Shown one piece after another: positions 16,492 through 25,717 of a stretch of 64,000 bases of DNA. The notes below the pieces were generated by a model. The model had not been told where the DNA came from. It ran no database searches and saw only the letters and a program-made list of their open reading frames with translations. The DNA lies in the NCBI RefSeq assembly GCF_900604935.1, contig NZ_UWPC01000004.1, positions 124,001 through 188,000 on the forward strand, in the 5' to 3' direction. The DNA comes from Vaginisenegalia massiliensis (GTDB lineage: Bacteria; Bacillota; Bacilli; Lactobacillales; Aerococcaceae). Every line of letters begins with the position of its first letter. The stretch's first letter is position 1. The position numbers and the translations under genes are program-made.

Positions 16492-16926
16492 ATGGCAAAT
16501 CCAATTGACTCAGCCCAAGAAATCCAAACAAGTCAAGCCTTTTTAGGTGAGATAAATATTACTACTCAAGTACTTGAAACAATTGCAGCAAAAGCAGCAA
16601 CAGAAGTTGAAGGTGTCAACAAACTACATGTAAGTTTCCAAAAAGAAGTGAGCGAGTTGTTAGGTCGCGAATCTTCTCGATCAGGGGCTAAAGTTCGTCG
16701 CCTCGGTGACGATTTGATCGTTGATGTAGTGGTTCATATCGCATATGGCTATTCAGTTCCTCAAGTAGCACAGAATATTCAAAATCGAGTGAAAGAGCAA
16801 GTTTTGTTCATGACTGATATTACCGTTGCACAGGTTAATGTACATGTGATTGCGATTGATAATGATCCGAACAAAACACAAACAATGTTGCATTTAGAGG
16901 ATGAAGATGGTGAGTGGAGTGAATAA
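16492..16926 (+). CDS. Asp23/Gls24-family protein (YqhY-like)
   Basis: A 144-residue cytoplasmic protein of the Asp23/Gls24/YloU family. The core reads LGEINITTQVLETIAAKAATEVEGV, then DDLIVDVVVHIAYGYSVPQVAQNIQ and FMTDITVAQVNVHVIAI. The member next to nusB (YqhY) is linked in Bacillus subtilis to control of acetyl-CoA carboxylase. AAGGAGG lies upstream of the ATG. It overlaps nusB, so the two are co-translated. Function is not biochemically settled. Confidence 0.88.
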   Translation: MANPIDSAQEIQTSQAFLGEINITTQVLETIAAKAATEVEGVNKLHVSFQKEVSELLGRESSRSGAKVRRLGDDLIVDVVVHIAYGYSVPQVAQNIQNRVKEQVLFMTDITVAQVNVHVIAIDNDPNKTQTMLHLEDEDGEWSE

Positions 16927-17365
16927 TAAATTAAGTCGGCGGCAAGTACGTGAAAAAGCTGTCCAAACCTTATTCCAATTAGTGAATCCACTAGCAGAAA
17001 CAGATCCTCAAACGGCCTTAGAATTTGCTATGATGGCAGGAAATGATCCTGAGGCTGGCTTCGATCCTGAAATTAAGGATACCTATTTAAATCAACTAGT
17101 GACGGGCGTCAGTGAACACCAAGAAAAACTTGATCATGAAATTGCACGCTATTTAACGAATGAGTGGACCTTAGATCGTATTGCTAAAATCGATTTGACC
17201 ATTTTACGAGTGGCTTTCTATGAAGTGTTGATGGTCTCCGAAGAACAAGTTCCAGCTAAAGTTGCTGTTAATGAGGCCATTGAACTCAGCAAATTGTTTA
17301 GTGATGAGAAGTCGCGTCAATTCGTCAGTGGAGTTCTAGCGCAATTATTAAAAGCCCAAGCTTAA
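16907..17365 (+). CDS. nusB: transcription antitermination factor NusB
   Basis: A 152-residue all-helical RNA-binding protein that acts with NusE at boxA during rRNA transcription antitermination. Family blocks are present: SRRQVREKAVQTLFQL near the N-terminus, then DRIAKIDLTILRVAFYE and KVAVNEAIELSKLFSDEKSRQFVSGVL. Starts at 16901, 16907 or GTG 16910/16919 are all in frame; AGAGG (16896-16900) is 6 bases from ATG 16907. It overlaps the asp23-like gene and is followed by a long terminator, so the downstream fold group is transcribed separately. Confidence 0.93.
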   Translation: MVSGVNNKLSRRQVREKAVQTLFQLVNPLAETDPQTALEFAMMAGNDPEAGFDPEIKDTYLNQLVTGVSEHQEKLDHEIARYLTNEWTLDRIAKIDLTILRVAFYEVLMVSEEQVPAKVAVNEAIELSKLFSDEKSRQFVSGVLAQLLKAQA

Positions 17366-17381
17366 GTTATGAGAAATTTTG

Positions 17382-17445
17382 ACAACAAATGTAGTCTGTT
17401 CCGTAAGTAACAAGGAGGAATAGGCTCATTTGTTGTTTTTCTTTT
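17382..17445 (+). terminator. long-stem terminator after nusB
   Basis: ACAACAAATG plus AGTCTGTTCC pair with GGAATAGGCT plus CATTTGTTGT, giving about 20 base pairs with one bulged base and several G-U pairs. A T-rich run follows. Confidence 0.85.
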
Positions 17446-17480
17446 ATCCATATGACCGGATAGTTATGTTAGCAATAATG

Positions 17481-17489
17481 TGATAAAAT
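17481..17489 (+). promoter_or_regulatory. extended -10 promoter of folD
   Basis: TG-A-TAAAAT, 30 bases before the folD start codon, with no clear -35. It follows the nusB terminator and should start the folD-xseA-xseB-ispA-tlyA-recN run. Confidence 0.5.
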
Positions 17490-17518
17490 ATAACGGAATG
17501 TGAGTAAGGAGGTTGGCA

Positions 17519-18409
17519 ATGAGTTATCAAATCTTAGATGGGAAACATATCTCCCAAAATTTATTCGATCGGTATCAAAAATTGATGGAATATTTAAAAA
17601 CCAACCATCAAATCGTCCCTAAGTTGGTGGTAGTGAAAGTGGGAGATAACCCGGCTGGGGAAGTCTATGTAAGACAAAAAGAAAAAAAGGCTCATACCAT
17701 CGGCATGGGATTTGATTTAATTCGTTTACCTGAAGATGTTAGTCAAAAAGAACTACTTGAACAAATTCATCGATTAAATCAAGATACGCAAGTTCACGGA
17801 ATAATCATCCAAGCTCCATTACCTGATCATTTAGATCCTGCAACCGTTGAGAATCACTTAAATTATCAAAAAGATGCGGAAGGCGTTCATCCATTTAATT
17901 TAGGTAAGGTAGCAGAAGGATCAGAATTAATCGTTCCATGTACGCCCAAAGGCATTGTTGCCCTTTTAGATGCCTATCAAGTTCCTACTCATGGACGCCA
18001 TGTATGTATTATTGGCAACAGTACCGTGGTCGGGTTACCTTTAGCTTTAATGATGATGAACCGCGATGCTACGGTTACTTCTTGCAACAAAGCAACAGGT
18101 GATCTAGTACCGTATACCAAGGATGCTGACATTGTGGTTGTGGCTGCAGGTGTGATTGACCTGATTGGACCCGATCATATTAAACCGGGTGCCGTTGTCG
18201 TTGACGTAGGCATTAATATCAATGAACAGGGTAAAATAGTCGGAGATGTGTCTTTCGATTTAGTCAAAGAAAAAACTAGTTATATTAGTACAGTACCTGG
18301 TGGAATAGGGCCTATGACCGTGGCTATGTCGATTGAACAAACAATACGGTGTGCCTGTAGCCAAAATAAACTTAATTTTGAACAGTTAATTAAGGAAGTG
18401 ACCGGATGA
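17519..18409 (+). CDS. folD: bifunctional methylenetetrahydrofolate dehydrogenase / cyclohydrolase
   Basis: A 296-residue FolD that interconverts 5,10-methylene- and 10-formyl-tetrahydrofolate, supplying one-carbon units for purines and formyl-methionine. Signatures seen: the EVYVRQKEKKAHTIGM region with catalytic Lys, GIIIQAPLPDHLD, the NADP site IIGNSTVVGLPLALMM, and VPGGIGPMTVAM near the C-terminus. A TTG at 17513 is in frame, but AAGGAGG at 17507-17512 fits ATG 17519. It overlaps xseA by ATGA. Confidence 0.96.
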   Translation: MSYQILDGKHISQNLFDRYQKLMEYLKTNHQIVPKLVVVKVGDNPAGEVYVRQKEKKAHTIGMGFDLIRLPEDVSQKELLEQIHRLNQDTQVHGIIIQAPLPDHLDPATVENHLNYQKDAEGVHPFNLGKVAEGSELIVPCTPKGIVALLDAYQVPTHGRHVCIIGNSTVVGLPLALMMMNRDATVTSCNKATGDLVPYTKDADIVVVAAGVIDLIGPDHIKPGAVVVDVGININEQGKIVGDVSFDLVKEKTSYISTVPGGIGPMTVAMSIEQTIRCACSQNKLNFEQLIKEVTG

Positions 18410-19779
18410 TCACGCAAACAAACATAGAACAGGCTCAACCAAATTATTTAAGTATTAAAGCCTTAACTCAATACCTAAAACGTAAATTCGATGTCGATCC
18501 CTATTTGCGTCAAGTATGGGTAATTGGTGAAATTTCAAATTTTCGCTTGCGTCCCAATAGTCATCAATATTTTAGCTTGAAGGACGATGCAGCAAGAATT
18601 AGTGCCGTCATGTATCGCCATCAATTTAATAAATTAGCCTTTAAACCGGAAGAAGGGATGAAGGTAGTGGCCATGGGCCGAATTAGTTTGTATGAGCCCA
18701 CTGGGACTTATCAGCTGACGATTGAGTCATTACAACCAGATGGAGTAGGCGCACTTTATCAGGCACTAGAACAATTAAAAGCCAAGTTAGCGCAAGAAGG
18801 CTTATTCAATCAACCTAAACAGGCACTTGTTAAATTTCCACGCAAAATTGCTGTCATTACCAGTCCAAGCGGGGCCGTTATTCGCGATATTTTGACTACC
18901 ATTAAAAGGCGTTATCCGATCGTAGGAGTAACGGTTTTCCCAACCAAAGTTCAAGGTAGCGAAGCGGCGGCTGAAATTGTGGCGGCATTTCGTCAAGTTG
19001 AAGCTATGGCTGATGAATTTGATACGATTATTTTAGCCCGGGGCGGAGGCTCGATTGAAGACCTCTGGCCTTTTAATGAAGAAGCCGTCGCGCGTGCTAT
19101 TGCGGCATCAAGTTTGCCAGTTATTTCTTCGGTGGGGCACGAGACAGATACAACCATTGCAGATTTGGTGGCCGATTTGCGGGCGCCAACACCTACAGCA
19201 GCGGCAGAACTAGCTGTGCCGGTCTTAGCGGAAGTCTTGCGTAGCCTTAATCAATTTCAAAATCGCTTGTTGGTTGCCCTGCAAGGACAACTGCGTGTTC
19301 ACCGTCGTCGGTTAGAACGGGTCAATCAGTCCTATGTTTTAGAGCAGCCTCAACGTGTATATCAACCTTACTTACAAGAATTGGATAAAATACAGCAGCG
19401 ATTAATGCAGGCTCAGCATCAGTACTTAGTTAAAAAAGTCCAATCTCACGCGCTACTCAATAGTCAGTTATTTGCCCAACAACCGACAAAGCAGATTCAA
19501 GAAGCTAAACAAGCGCTTATCCAAATAGATTATCGATTAAAAAATCGTTTTCCAAGTCAATTAGAAGCAAATCAAAAATATGTTGATAAGTTAATTTCGT
19601 TATTGGATGCATACAGTCCTTTGAAGATTATGCAAAGAGGGTATGCGATTGTCAGTCAAGATAAGCGTGTCGTTCTATCAGCAAAAGAAGTAGAGATTGG
19701 GCAAACGTTATCAATCCAATTTCATGATGGTCAAACGCAAGCACAAGTGACAGCCGTTCGAATGAATAAAACAAGCTAG
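18406..19779 (+). CDS. xseA: exodeoxyribonuclease VII large subunit
   Basis: A 457-residue large subunit. The N-terminal OB fold (about 10-110, VWVIGEISNFRLRPNSHQYFSLKD) binds single-stranded DNA. The catalytic domain holds the family blocks FPRKIAVITSPSGAVIRDI, RGGGSIEDLW and SVGHETDTTIADLVADLRAPTPTAAAE. A long helical, Gln-rich segment (about 280-400) binds multiple XseB subunits. The stop of folD and this start share ATGA, indicating coupled translation. Full length. Confidence 0.96.
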   Translation: MITQTNIEQAQPNYLSIKALTQYLKRKFDVDPYLRQVWVIGEISNFRLRPNSHQYFSLKDDAARISAVMYRHQFNKLAFKPEEGMKVVAMGRISLYEPTGTYQLTIESLQPDGVGALYQALEQLKAKLAQEGLFNQPKQALVKFPRKIAVITSPSGAVIRDILTTIKRRYPIVGVTVFPTKVQGSEAAAEIVAAFRQVEAMADEFDTIILARGGGSIEDLWPFNEEAVARAIAASSLPVISSVGHETDTTIADLVADLRAPTPTAAAELAVPVLAEVLRSLNQFQNRLLVALQGQLRVHRRRLERVNQSYVLEQPQRVYQPYLQELDKIQQRLMQAQHQYLVKKVQSHALLNSQLFAQQPTKQIQEAKQALIQIDYRLKNRFPSQLEANQKYVDKLISLLDAYSPLKIMQRGYAIVSQDKRVVLSAKEVEIGQTLSIQFHDGQTQAQVTAVRMNKTS

Positions 19780-19803
19780 AGGAATGAAAGGAAGAAGACA
19801 AAT

Positions 19804-20040
19804 ATGGTAACTAAGAAGACAACGGAACCAACCTTTGAAGTGGCTCTTGCGGAACTTGAAGCGATTGTCCAACAATTGGAAAAAGGAGAATTACCCTTGG
19901 AAAAAGCCCTAACAGCTTTTCAAAAAGGGATTTCTTTGAGCCGCTACTGTCAAGATAGTTTAGAGAAAGCCGAACAAACGGTGGCTAAAATGATGACCCA
20001 ACAGGGTGAGATTGAGTTAGATGGTGAAACAAATGAGTAA
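19804..20040 (+). CDS. xseB: exodeoxyribonuclease VII small subunit
   Basis: A 78-residue helical small subunit with the family core FEVALAELEAIVQQLEKGELPLEKALTAFQKG. It follows xseA by 24 bases with an AAAGGAAG ribosome site and overlaps the start region of ispA. It assembles along the coiled segment of XseA and is required for nuclease activity. Confidence 0.95.
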   Translation: MVTKKTTEPTFEVALAELEAIVQQLEKGELPLEKALTAFQKGISLSRYCQDSLEKAEQTVAKMMTQQGEIELDGETNE

Positions 20041-20926
20041 GCAGAATTTAAACGCATTGCGAGAAGTTTTTGAACATGCTTTAGATCAACAATTACGGTA
20101 CGTTATGACACCGATTGAGATGTTAAAGCCGATGATTTATTCCTTAAAGAATGGTGGCAAACGCTTGCGTCCGGTTCTCTTATTAACCATGTTAAGTGCC
20201 CAGTCTTCAGACCAAATTAAAAAAGGTCTCAAAACGGCTATGGCATTGGAATACATTCATACTTACTCGCTGATTCATGATGATTTACCAGCGATGGATA
20301 ATGATGATTTGCGGCGGGGACAACCAACCAACCATAAACAATTTGATGAAGCGACAGCTATTTTGGCTGGCGATGCATTATTGACGGATGCCTTTGGTTT
20401 GATTGCTCAAGATGAATTGTTGACAAGCGATCAACGTATTCAACTTGTGATAGCCCTCAGCCAATCAGCGGGTTCTTTAGGGATGGTTGCAGGTCAATTA
20501 GATGATATGAAAGCCCAAGCCAATCAGATGACCTTAGACAAACTTCAAGCCATTCATTCGCTGAAGACGGGAGAACTTTTTGTCTTTGCTGCACGTGCTG
20601 CGGCTATTATTGGTGAGCTAGATGCTCATGCCAGTCAACATTTAGTAACTTTTGCTCAACATTTTGGCAAGGCTTATCAGATTCACAATGACCTTTTAGA
20701 TGTGATTGGAAGTCAAAGTCAAACTGGTAAACGCACGCATGCGGATGAGAAATTAGATAAAGTTACTTATCCATCTTTTATAGGTTTAAGTCAGACGCAA
20801 GTAGCTTTACAAGACGAAATTGAAGCTGCACGAGCAACAATTGAGCTTTTGAGTCAAGTAACGGGCCGAAATTATCAAGCTTTGGCTGGGTTCCTTGACT
20901 ACTTAGCCCTTGATATTGAGGAATAG
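20033..20926 (+). CDS. ispA: polyprenyl (farnesyl/geranylgeranyl) diphosphate synthase
   Basis: A 297-residue short-chain trans-prenyl synthase that condenses isopentenyl diphosphate for isoprenoid and undecaprenol supply. The first Asp-rich motif is HDDLPAMDNDD with DLRRG following. The GGKRLRP and KTGELF blocks are present. The second Asp-rich motif reads HNDLLD where relatives usually have DDxxD, so its first Asp is replaced by Asn. ATG 20021 is also in frame; GGTGA (20023-20027) supports ATG 20033. No dxs follows, which fits mevalonate-pathway lactic acid bacteria. Confidence 0.92.
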   Translation: MSKQNLNALREVFEHALDQQLRYVMTPIEMLKPMIYSLKNGGKRLRPVLLLTMLSAQSSDQIKKGLKTAMALEYIHTYSLIHDDLPAMDNDDLRRGQPTNHKQFDEATAILAGDALLTDAFGLIAQDELLTSDQRIQLVIALSQSAGSLGMVAGQLDDMKAQANQMTLDKLQAIHSLKTGELFVFAARAAAIIGELDAHASQHLVTFAQHFGKAYQIHNDLLDVIGSQSQTGKRTHADEKLDKVTYPSFIGLSQTQVALQDEIEAARATIELLSQVTGRNYQALAGFLDYLALDIEE

Positions 20927-20927
20927 T

Positions 20928-21743
20928 ATGAAGAAAGAACGTGTGGACAAATTAGTTGTGCAATTAGGCCTGACGGAATCACGAGAACAAGCTCGGCGCT
21001 TAGTGATGGCAGGTCAAGTGTATGATGAGAACAATCAGCGCTATGATAAACCAGGGGAAAAAATAGATGCCTCAAAAGAGCTTCACATTAAAGGGAAGAA
21101 ATTAGCTTATGTTAGCCGGGGCGGACTTAAGCTTGAAAAGGCCATTAAGACATTTGATATCGATATGACCGATCAGATTCTCTTAGATATTGGAGCTTCA
21201 ACCGGAGGCTTCACCGATGCGGCCTTGCAGTTTGGCGCCCAAAAATCCTACGCTTTAGATGTAGGCTACAATCAGTTAGCTTATTCGCTACGGCAAGATC
21301 CAAGAGTCGTGGTGATGGAACGGCAAAATTTCCGTTATGCTCAACCTGATGACTTTAAAGAGGGACAACCAACAATTGCCAGTATTGATGTGTCCTTCAT
21401 CTCTTTATCGTTAATCCTACCGCCTTTGAAAGACATTCTGATCAAGGATGGCAGTGTGTTGGCCTTGATTAAACCTCAGTTTGAAGCAGGTAAAGAACGA
21501 GTTGGCAAGAACGGCATTATTCGTCAGGCTGCTATTCATGAAGAAGTATTAACTGAAGTTTTACAATTTATCTGTCGAATTGGCTTCGGTATTCAAGAAG
21601 TAACCTTTTCACCTATCACAGGTGGGGAAGGGAATATTGAGTTTTTAGCCCATCTAGTTAACTGCCAAGAAGAGAATAATATGACCTGGCAGCAGGTTAA
21701 TGTGCCGGCAATAGTGGCGGCTGCCCATGAATCGTTTGAGTAG
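20928..21743 (+). CDS. tlyA: TlyA-family rRNA 2'-O-methyltransferase / hemolysin-like protein
   Basis: A 271-residue protein: an S4 RNA-binding domain (about 1-60, KERVDKLVVQLGLTESREQARRLV) joined to an FtsJ-like SAM methyltransferase domain with DIGASTGGFTDAAL and the ALDVGYNQLAY strand. TlyA of mycobacteria methylates 16S and 23S rRNA ribose; in Bacilli the homologue (YqxC) lies between ispA and ahrC/recN. The start follows GAGG at 20918-20921. Here recN follows directly, with no argR/ahrC gene between. Target site in this organism is inferred. Confidence 0.9.
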   Translation: MKKERVDKLVVQLGLTESREQARRLVMAGQVYDENNQRYDKPGEKIDASKELHIKGKKLAYVSRGGLKLEKAIKTFDIDMTDQILLDIGASTGGFTDAALQFGAQKSYALDVGYNQLAYSLRQDPRVVVMERQNFRYAQPDDFKEGQPTIASIDVSFISLSLILPPLKDILIKDGSVLALIKPQFEAGKERVGKNGIIRQAAIHEEVLTEVLQFICRIGFGIQEVTFSPITGGEGNIEFLAHLVNCQEENNMTWQQVNVPAIVAAAHESFE

Positions 21744-21758
21744 AGAAAGGGGAAAACA

Positions 21759-23480
21759 ATGTTAGTCAGTTTGAGAATTGAAAATTTTGCTATTATTGAA
21801 CAACTTAGCATTGATTTTTCAAAAGGAATGACTGTTCTTTCGGGGGAAACCGGGGCAGGTAAATCAATTATTATTGATGCATTGAGTATTCTATGTGGTG
21901 GACGCGGATCAAGTGACTATATTCGAACAGGCGAGGATAAGCTGGTCATCGAAGGTCAGTTTGCTATTTCGTCTCAAGCAAGCGACTTGTTGAAACAACT
22001 TCAAGATTTTGGTTTAGATTTTGATCCTGATCAAGAAGATCTCATAATCAAACGAGAAATCAACCAGCAAGGGAAAAATATTATCCGCGTCAATGGACAA
22101 CTTGCTAATGTGACTTTGCTGAAAGAAATTGGGACTTTTCTTGTGGATATTCATGGACAAAATGAACATCAGTCCCTTTTGAATTGTGATCAGCACATCA
22201 GTCTTCTCGATCAATTTGCTGATCAAACACTGACTGACTTGAAAGCCCACTATCACAAGGCTTTTCAAACTTATCAGGCTAGTCGACGAGCTTGGCGTCA
22301 AGCCCAAACGAAAGAAGACAATCAGGCTCAACGATTGGCTTTCTTAAATTTTCAAATACAAGAAATTGAGGCAGCCCATTTACAAAGCGGTGAAGCGGAA
22401 GAACTTGAAGCTTTAAGCCAAAAATTGCAACACGGACAGAAAATCAATCAAAATTTGCAGGCCATTAATCAATTGTTTAGCGAGGATGACCAAGCGGTGC
22501 TGACTCGGTTAGCGGTTATTAGTGATTTGTTAGAGGAAATTGCCCCTTATCATGAGGACTACCCAGTCATCGGCCAAGAAATCCAGCGTCATTACTATGA
22601 ATTGCAGGAATTAGCACACCGCTTAGCTCAAAGCAATGGAGATTTAGATCTTGATAGCCAGACCATTGACGAAGTGGAAGGCAGACTGGCAGAGATTGGA
22701 ACATTGAAGCGAAAGTACCAAATGTCAGTGGATGAACTCTTAAGCTACTACCAAACTATTTCTGAGGAAGTCTATCAAATCAATCATCGCGAGCAATATA
22801 TGGAACAATTATCGGTCCAAGTTCAGCAAGATTATCGGACAGCTTATGAGTGGGCAAAGAAAATTCATCAGCAACGAATTCAATTGGCAAACGAACTTGA
22901 AACAGCCATAAAAGCTGAATTTGATCAACTTTATATGACGCATGCCCAATTTAAGGTTCAATTTTCAATAGTCGGGGTTGACTCTAGCATGGGTGAGGAC
23001 TTCCTTGCTTTGACTGAGCAAGGCCTAGATCAAATCGAGTTTTATGTGGCGACTAACCTAGGTGATTCACTCAAGCCATTAATAAAGGTGGCAAGTGGCG
23101 GGGAATTATCTCGATTTATGTTAGCTTTAAAAACGGTCTTTAGTCGACGCATTCCAGCTCAAGTGATGGTCTTCGATGAGATCGATACCGGTGTTTCTGG
23201 GCGGGTTGCTCAAGCCATTGCTGAGAAAATTTCCTCGATCGGCCAAAACCATCAAGTTTTATGCATTACCCATTTGGCTCAGGTAGCCGCTGTTGCCGAC
23301 CAACAGGTCTATATTCGTAAAATTGTTCAAGATCAACGAACCAAGACCGAATTAATGAGTTTGGATGAAGATCAACGAATCGAAGTCATTGCTCAGATGA
23401 TGTCAGGTAAAGATATTACGCCGGCTTCGCTAAAATTAGCTCAGGAATTGCGTCATTCTTATCAAGATAATACTAAATAA
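21759..23480 (+). CDS. recN: DNA repair protein RecN
   Basis: A 573-residue SMC-like ATPase acting in double-strand-break repair. Walker A is GETGAGKS (29-36), there is a long central coiled coil (about 150-360, Gln- and Glu-rich), and the C-terminal head has the signature LKPLIKVASGGELSRFMLALK and Walker B QVMVFDEIDTGVSG. An AAAGGGG ribosome site precedes the ATG. No LexA/DinR box was recognised immediately upstream; expression probably follows the folD operon. Confidence 0.96.
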   Translation: MLVSLRIENFAIIEQLSIDFSKGMTVLSGETGAGKSIIIDALSILCGGRGSSDYIRTGEDKLVIEGQFAISSQASDLLKQLQDFGLDFDPDQEDLIIKREINQQGKNIIRVNGQLANVTLLKEIGTFLVDIHGQNEHQSLLNCDQHISLLDQFADQTLTDLKAHYHKAFQTYQASRRAWRQAQTKEDNQAQRLAFLNFQIQEIEAAHLQSGEAEELEALSQKLQHGQKINQNLQAINQLFSEDDQAVLTRLAVISDLLEEIAPYHEDYPVIGQEIQRHYYELQELAHRLAQSNGDLDLDSQTIDEVEGRLAEIGTLKRKYQMSVDELLSYYQTISEEVYQINHREQYMEQLSVQVQQDYRTAYEWAKKIHQQRIQLANELETAIKAEFDQLYMTHAQFKVQFSIVGVDSSMGEDFLALTEQGLDQIEFYVATNLGDSLKPLIKVASGGELSRFMLALKTVFSRRIPAQVMVFDEIDTGVSGRVAQAIAEKISSIGQNHQVLCITHLAQVAAVADQQVYIRKIVQDQRTKTELMSLDEDQRIEVIAQMMSGKDITPASLKLAQELRHSYQDNTK

Positions 23481-23509
23481 TCAGTGAATAAATCAGGAAG
23501 GAGGCTGTC

Positions 23510-24466
23510 ATGCATAACTATAAGCATATCCCTTTGATCGTCATTGCAGGGCCAACTGCAGTGGGAAAGACAGATCTTAGTATCCAATTAGCTCAGGCCT
23601 TTAATGGACAGGTTATTAATGGAGACAGTCTTCAAGTTTATAAAGGTTTGGATATTGGTACGGGTAAGATTCGTGAGGATGAGAAACAAGGTGTTCCTCA
23701 TCATTTACTTGATATATGTGATCCCCAGGACCAATTTGATGCGAGTCGCTTCAAAGAATTAGCGACCGAACGAATTGTGAGTATCTTTCAAGAGGGTAGT
23801 CTCCCTTTCTTGGTGGGAGGAACAGGTTTATATCTGGAGGGCTTACTTTATGACCTTGAGTTTGGGGGACAAGCCAGCCAAAATTCCACCTGGCGTGATT
23901 ATTATCAAGAGTATGGCCAGCGATTGGGTGCAAAAGCCTTGTGGCAACTATTAGCTGAACAAGATCCGCGAGCAGCCAGTCAAATTCCTTATCAAAATCA
24001 ACGGCGGGTGATACGAGCCTTAGAAGTCATGCAAGAAACAGGAAAACTTTTTTCTCAGCAAACGAGTCACCAAAATCAGCTATCGGTATTTGATGAATGC
24101 TTAATTGTCCTAAACCGAGATCGAGAAGCACTCTACCAACGAATTAATCAACGGGTTGAGTTAATGGTGGAAGCGGGTCTAGAAGAAGAGGCGCGAGCCC
24201 TATACCAAATAGCCCCGGATCAGTCCTTAACCTCTGTTAAAGGAATTGGATATAAGGAATGGTGGCCCTATTTTGAAGGGACTAGTGACCATCAAAGCAC
24301 TGTCGAGTTAATTCAACAAAATTCACGTCGCTATGCTAAACGTCAATTGACTTGGTTTAGAAATCGGATGAAGGACGTCCATTGGATTGATACCACTCAT
24401 CCTGCTGAAGCCTTTCAAGAAGCTCATGATTTGATTAGTCAGCATCTGTCAAAAGAAAGGGTGTAA
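23510..24466 (+). CDS. miaA: tRNA dimethylallyltransferase MiaA
   Basis: A 318-residue enzyme that adds a dimethylallyl group to A37 of tRNAs reading UNN codons. The P-loop GPTAVGKTD is near residue 14, followed by NGDSLQVYKGLDIGTGK and VGGTGLYLEGLLY. The C-terminal core has VKGIGYKEWWPYFEG. An AGGAGG ribosome site precedes the ATG. It lies 2 bases before hflX; a miaA-hflX pair is seen in many Firmicutes and Proteobacteria. The prenyl donor would come from the isoprenoid pathway that also feeds ispA. Confidence 0.95.
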   Translation: MHNYKHIPLIVIAGPTAVGKTDLSIQLAQAFNGQVINGDSLQVYKGLDIGTGKIREDEKQGVPHHLLDICDPQDQFDASRFKELATERIVSIFQEGSLPFLVGGTGLYLEGLLYDLEFGGQASQNSTWRDYYQEYGQRLGAKALWQLLAEQDPRAASQIPYQNQRRVIRALEVMQETGKLFSQQTSHQNQLSVFDECLIVLNRDREALYQRINQRVELMVEAGLEEEARALYQIAPDQSLTSVKGIGYKEWWPYFEGTSDHQSTVELIQQNSRRYAKRQLTWFRNRMKDVHWIDTTHPAEAFQEAHDLISQHLSKERV

Positions 24467-24468
24467 GT

Positions 24469-25701
24469 ATGATTGAAGTAGAAAGTGGACCTGAAAAAGT
24501 CCTTTTGGTCGGTGTTCAGACCGAAGACTATTCAGATGATAAGTTTCAAATATTGATGACCGAATTAATTTCATTGACCCAGACAGCCGGGGGTCAAGTT
24601 CAGGCTAGTTTAACGCAAAAATTATCCCGACTGGATGCCAAATCAGCAATCGGATCGGGTAAGCTGCTTGAACTAGAAGCCTTAGTGAATCGCTATGATG
24701 CTGACTTAATTATTTTCTTGAATAAATTGAGTCCCAGTGTTAACCGTTATTTGGAAACCAGTACGAAGGTACGCGTAATCGATCGAGTACAGCTCATTCT
24801 CGATATTTTTGCCTTACGGGCCAAGTCTCATGAAGGTAAACTTCAAGTTGAACTGGCCCAATATGAGTATTTATTGCCGCGTATCCATGGACAAGGTAAA
24901 TCTCTATCACGTCTAGGAGCTGGAATTGGGACACGAGGACCAGGGGAAACCAAATTGGAAAGTGATCGGCGTCATATCCGGCATATTATGTCCACAATTA
25001 AACACGAACTTAAAGAGTTAGCGGATCATCGAGAACGGACCCGAGTTCGTCGACAAAGTGGTAAAGAATTTAATGTCGGTTTAGTGGGTTATACCAATGC
25101 AGGCAAATCAACCTTGTTAACAAAATTGACCCTCAGTGACACCTATGTAAAGGATCAATTATTTGCAACCTTGGACCCGCTGACTCGCCAAATGACTATT
25201 GACGGACACCAGGCTTTTACTGTTACCGATACGGTCGGCTTTATTGAAGATTTACCAACGGAGCTGATCCATGCTTTCCGGTCTACTTTAGAAGAAATGC
25301 GCTATGTAGATCTTATTCTTCATGTTGTCGATGCATCAGCATCAGCGCGTTTGATGTATGAACAGACGGTCATTCAGTTAATCAGCGAGTTAAAATTGGA
25401 TCATTTGCCGGTCTTAACGGTGTATAATAAAGTAGATCAAGTGGAAGGCTCTTTTGAACCGACCTTATTTCCCAATATTGTGATATCAGCGTATCAAGCA
25501 GAGGATATTGAACGGTTAAAAGCAAAAATTTGGGCAACTATTATCGATCAGTTAGAAGCATTTAGTCTGGAAATCCCAGCTCATGAGGCTAATCAAATCG
25601 CTGTATATCGCAATCAAACATTAGTTGAATCGTTGACCTATGATGAAGAAAAACAAGTCTATCGGTTAGCCGGCTATCGCCGAAAAAATTTAGATGAATA
25701 A
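24469..25701 (+). CDS. hflX: ribosome-associated GTPase HflX
   Basis: A 410-residue GTPase that splits stalled or heat-damaged ribosomes. The N-terminal HflX domain (1-185) ends with the glycine-rich signature GAGIGTRGPGETKLESDRR. The G domain has G1 GYTNAGKST (about 207-215), G3 DTVGFIEDLP and G4 NKVD. A C-terminal domain of about 45 residues completes it. It follows miaA by 2 bases and precedes def by 16 bases, indicating one operon. Confidence 0.95.
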   Translation: MIEVESGPEKVLLVGVQTEDYSDDKFQILMTELISLTQTAGGQVQASLTQKLSRLDAKSAIGSGKLLELEALVNRYDADLIIFLNKLSPSVNRYLETSTKVRVIDRVQLILDIFALRAKSHEGKLQVELAQYEYLLPRIHGQGKSLSRLGAGIGTRGPGETKLESDRRHIRHIMSTIKHELKELADHRERTRVRRQSGKEFNVGLVGYTNAGKSTLLTKLTLSDTYVKDQLFATLDPLTRQMTIDGHQAFTVTDTVGFIEDLPTELIHAFRSTLEEMRYVDLILHVVDASASARLMYEQTVIQLISELKLDHLPVLTVYNKVDQVEGSFEPTLFPNIVISAYQAEDIERLKAKIWATIIDQLEAFSLEIPAHEANQIAVYRNQTLVESLTYDEEKQVYRLAGYRRKNLDE

Positions 25702-25717
25702 GATAAGGTGAGAAGAT

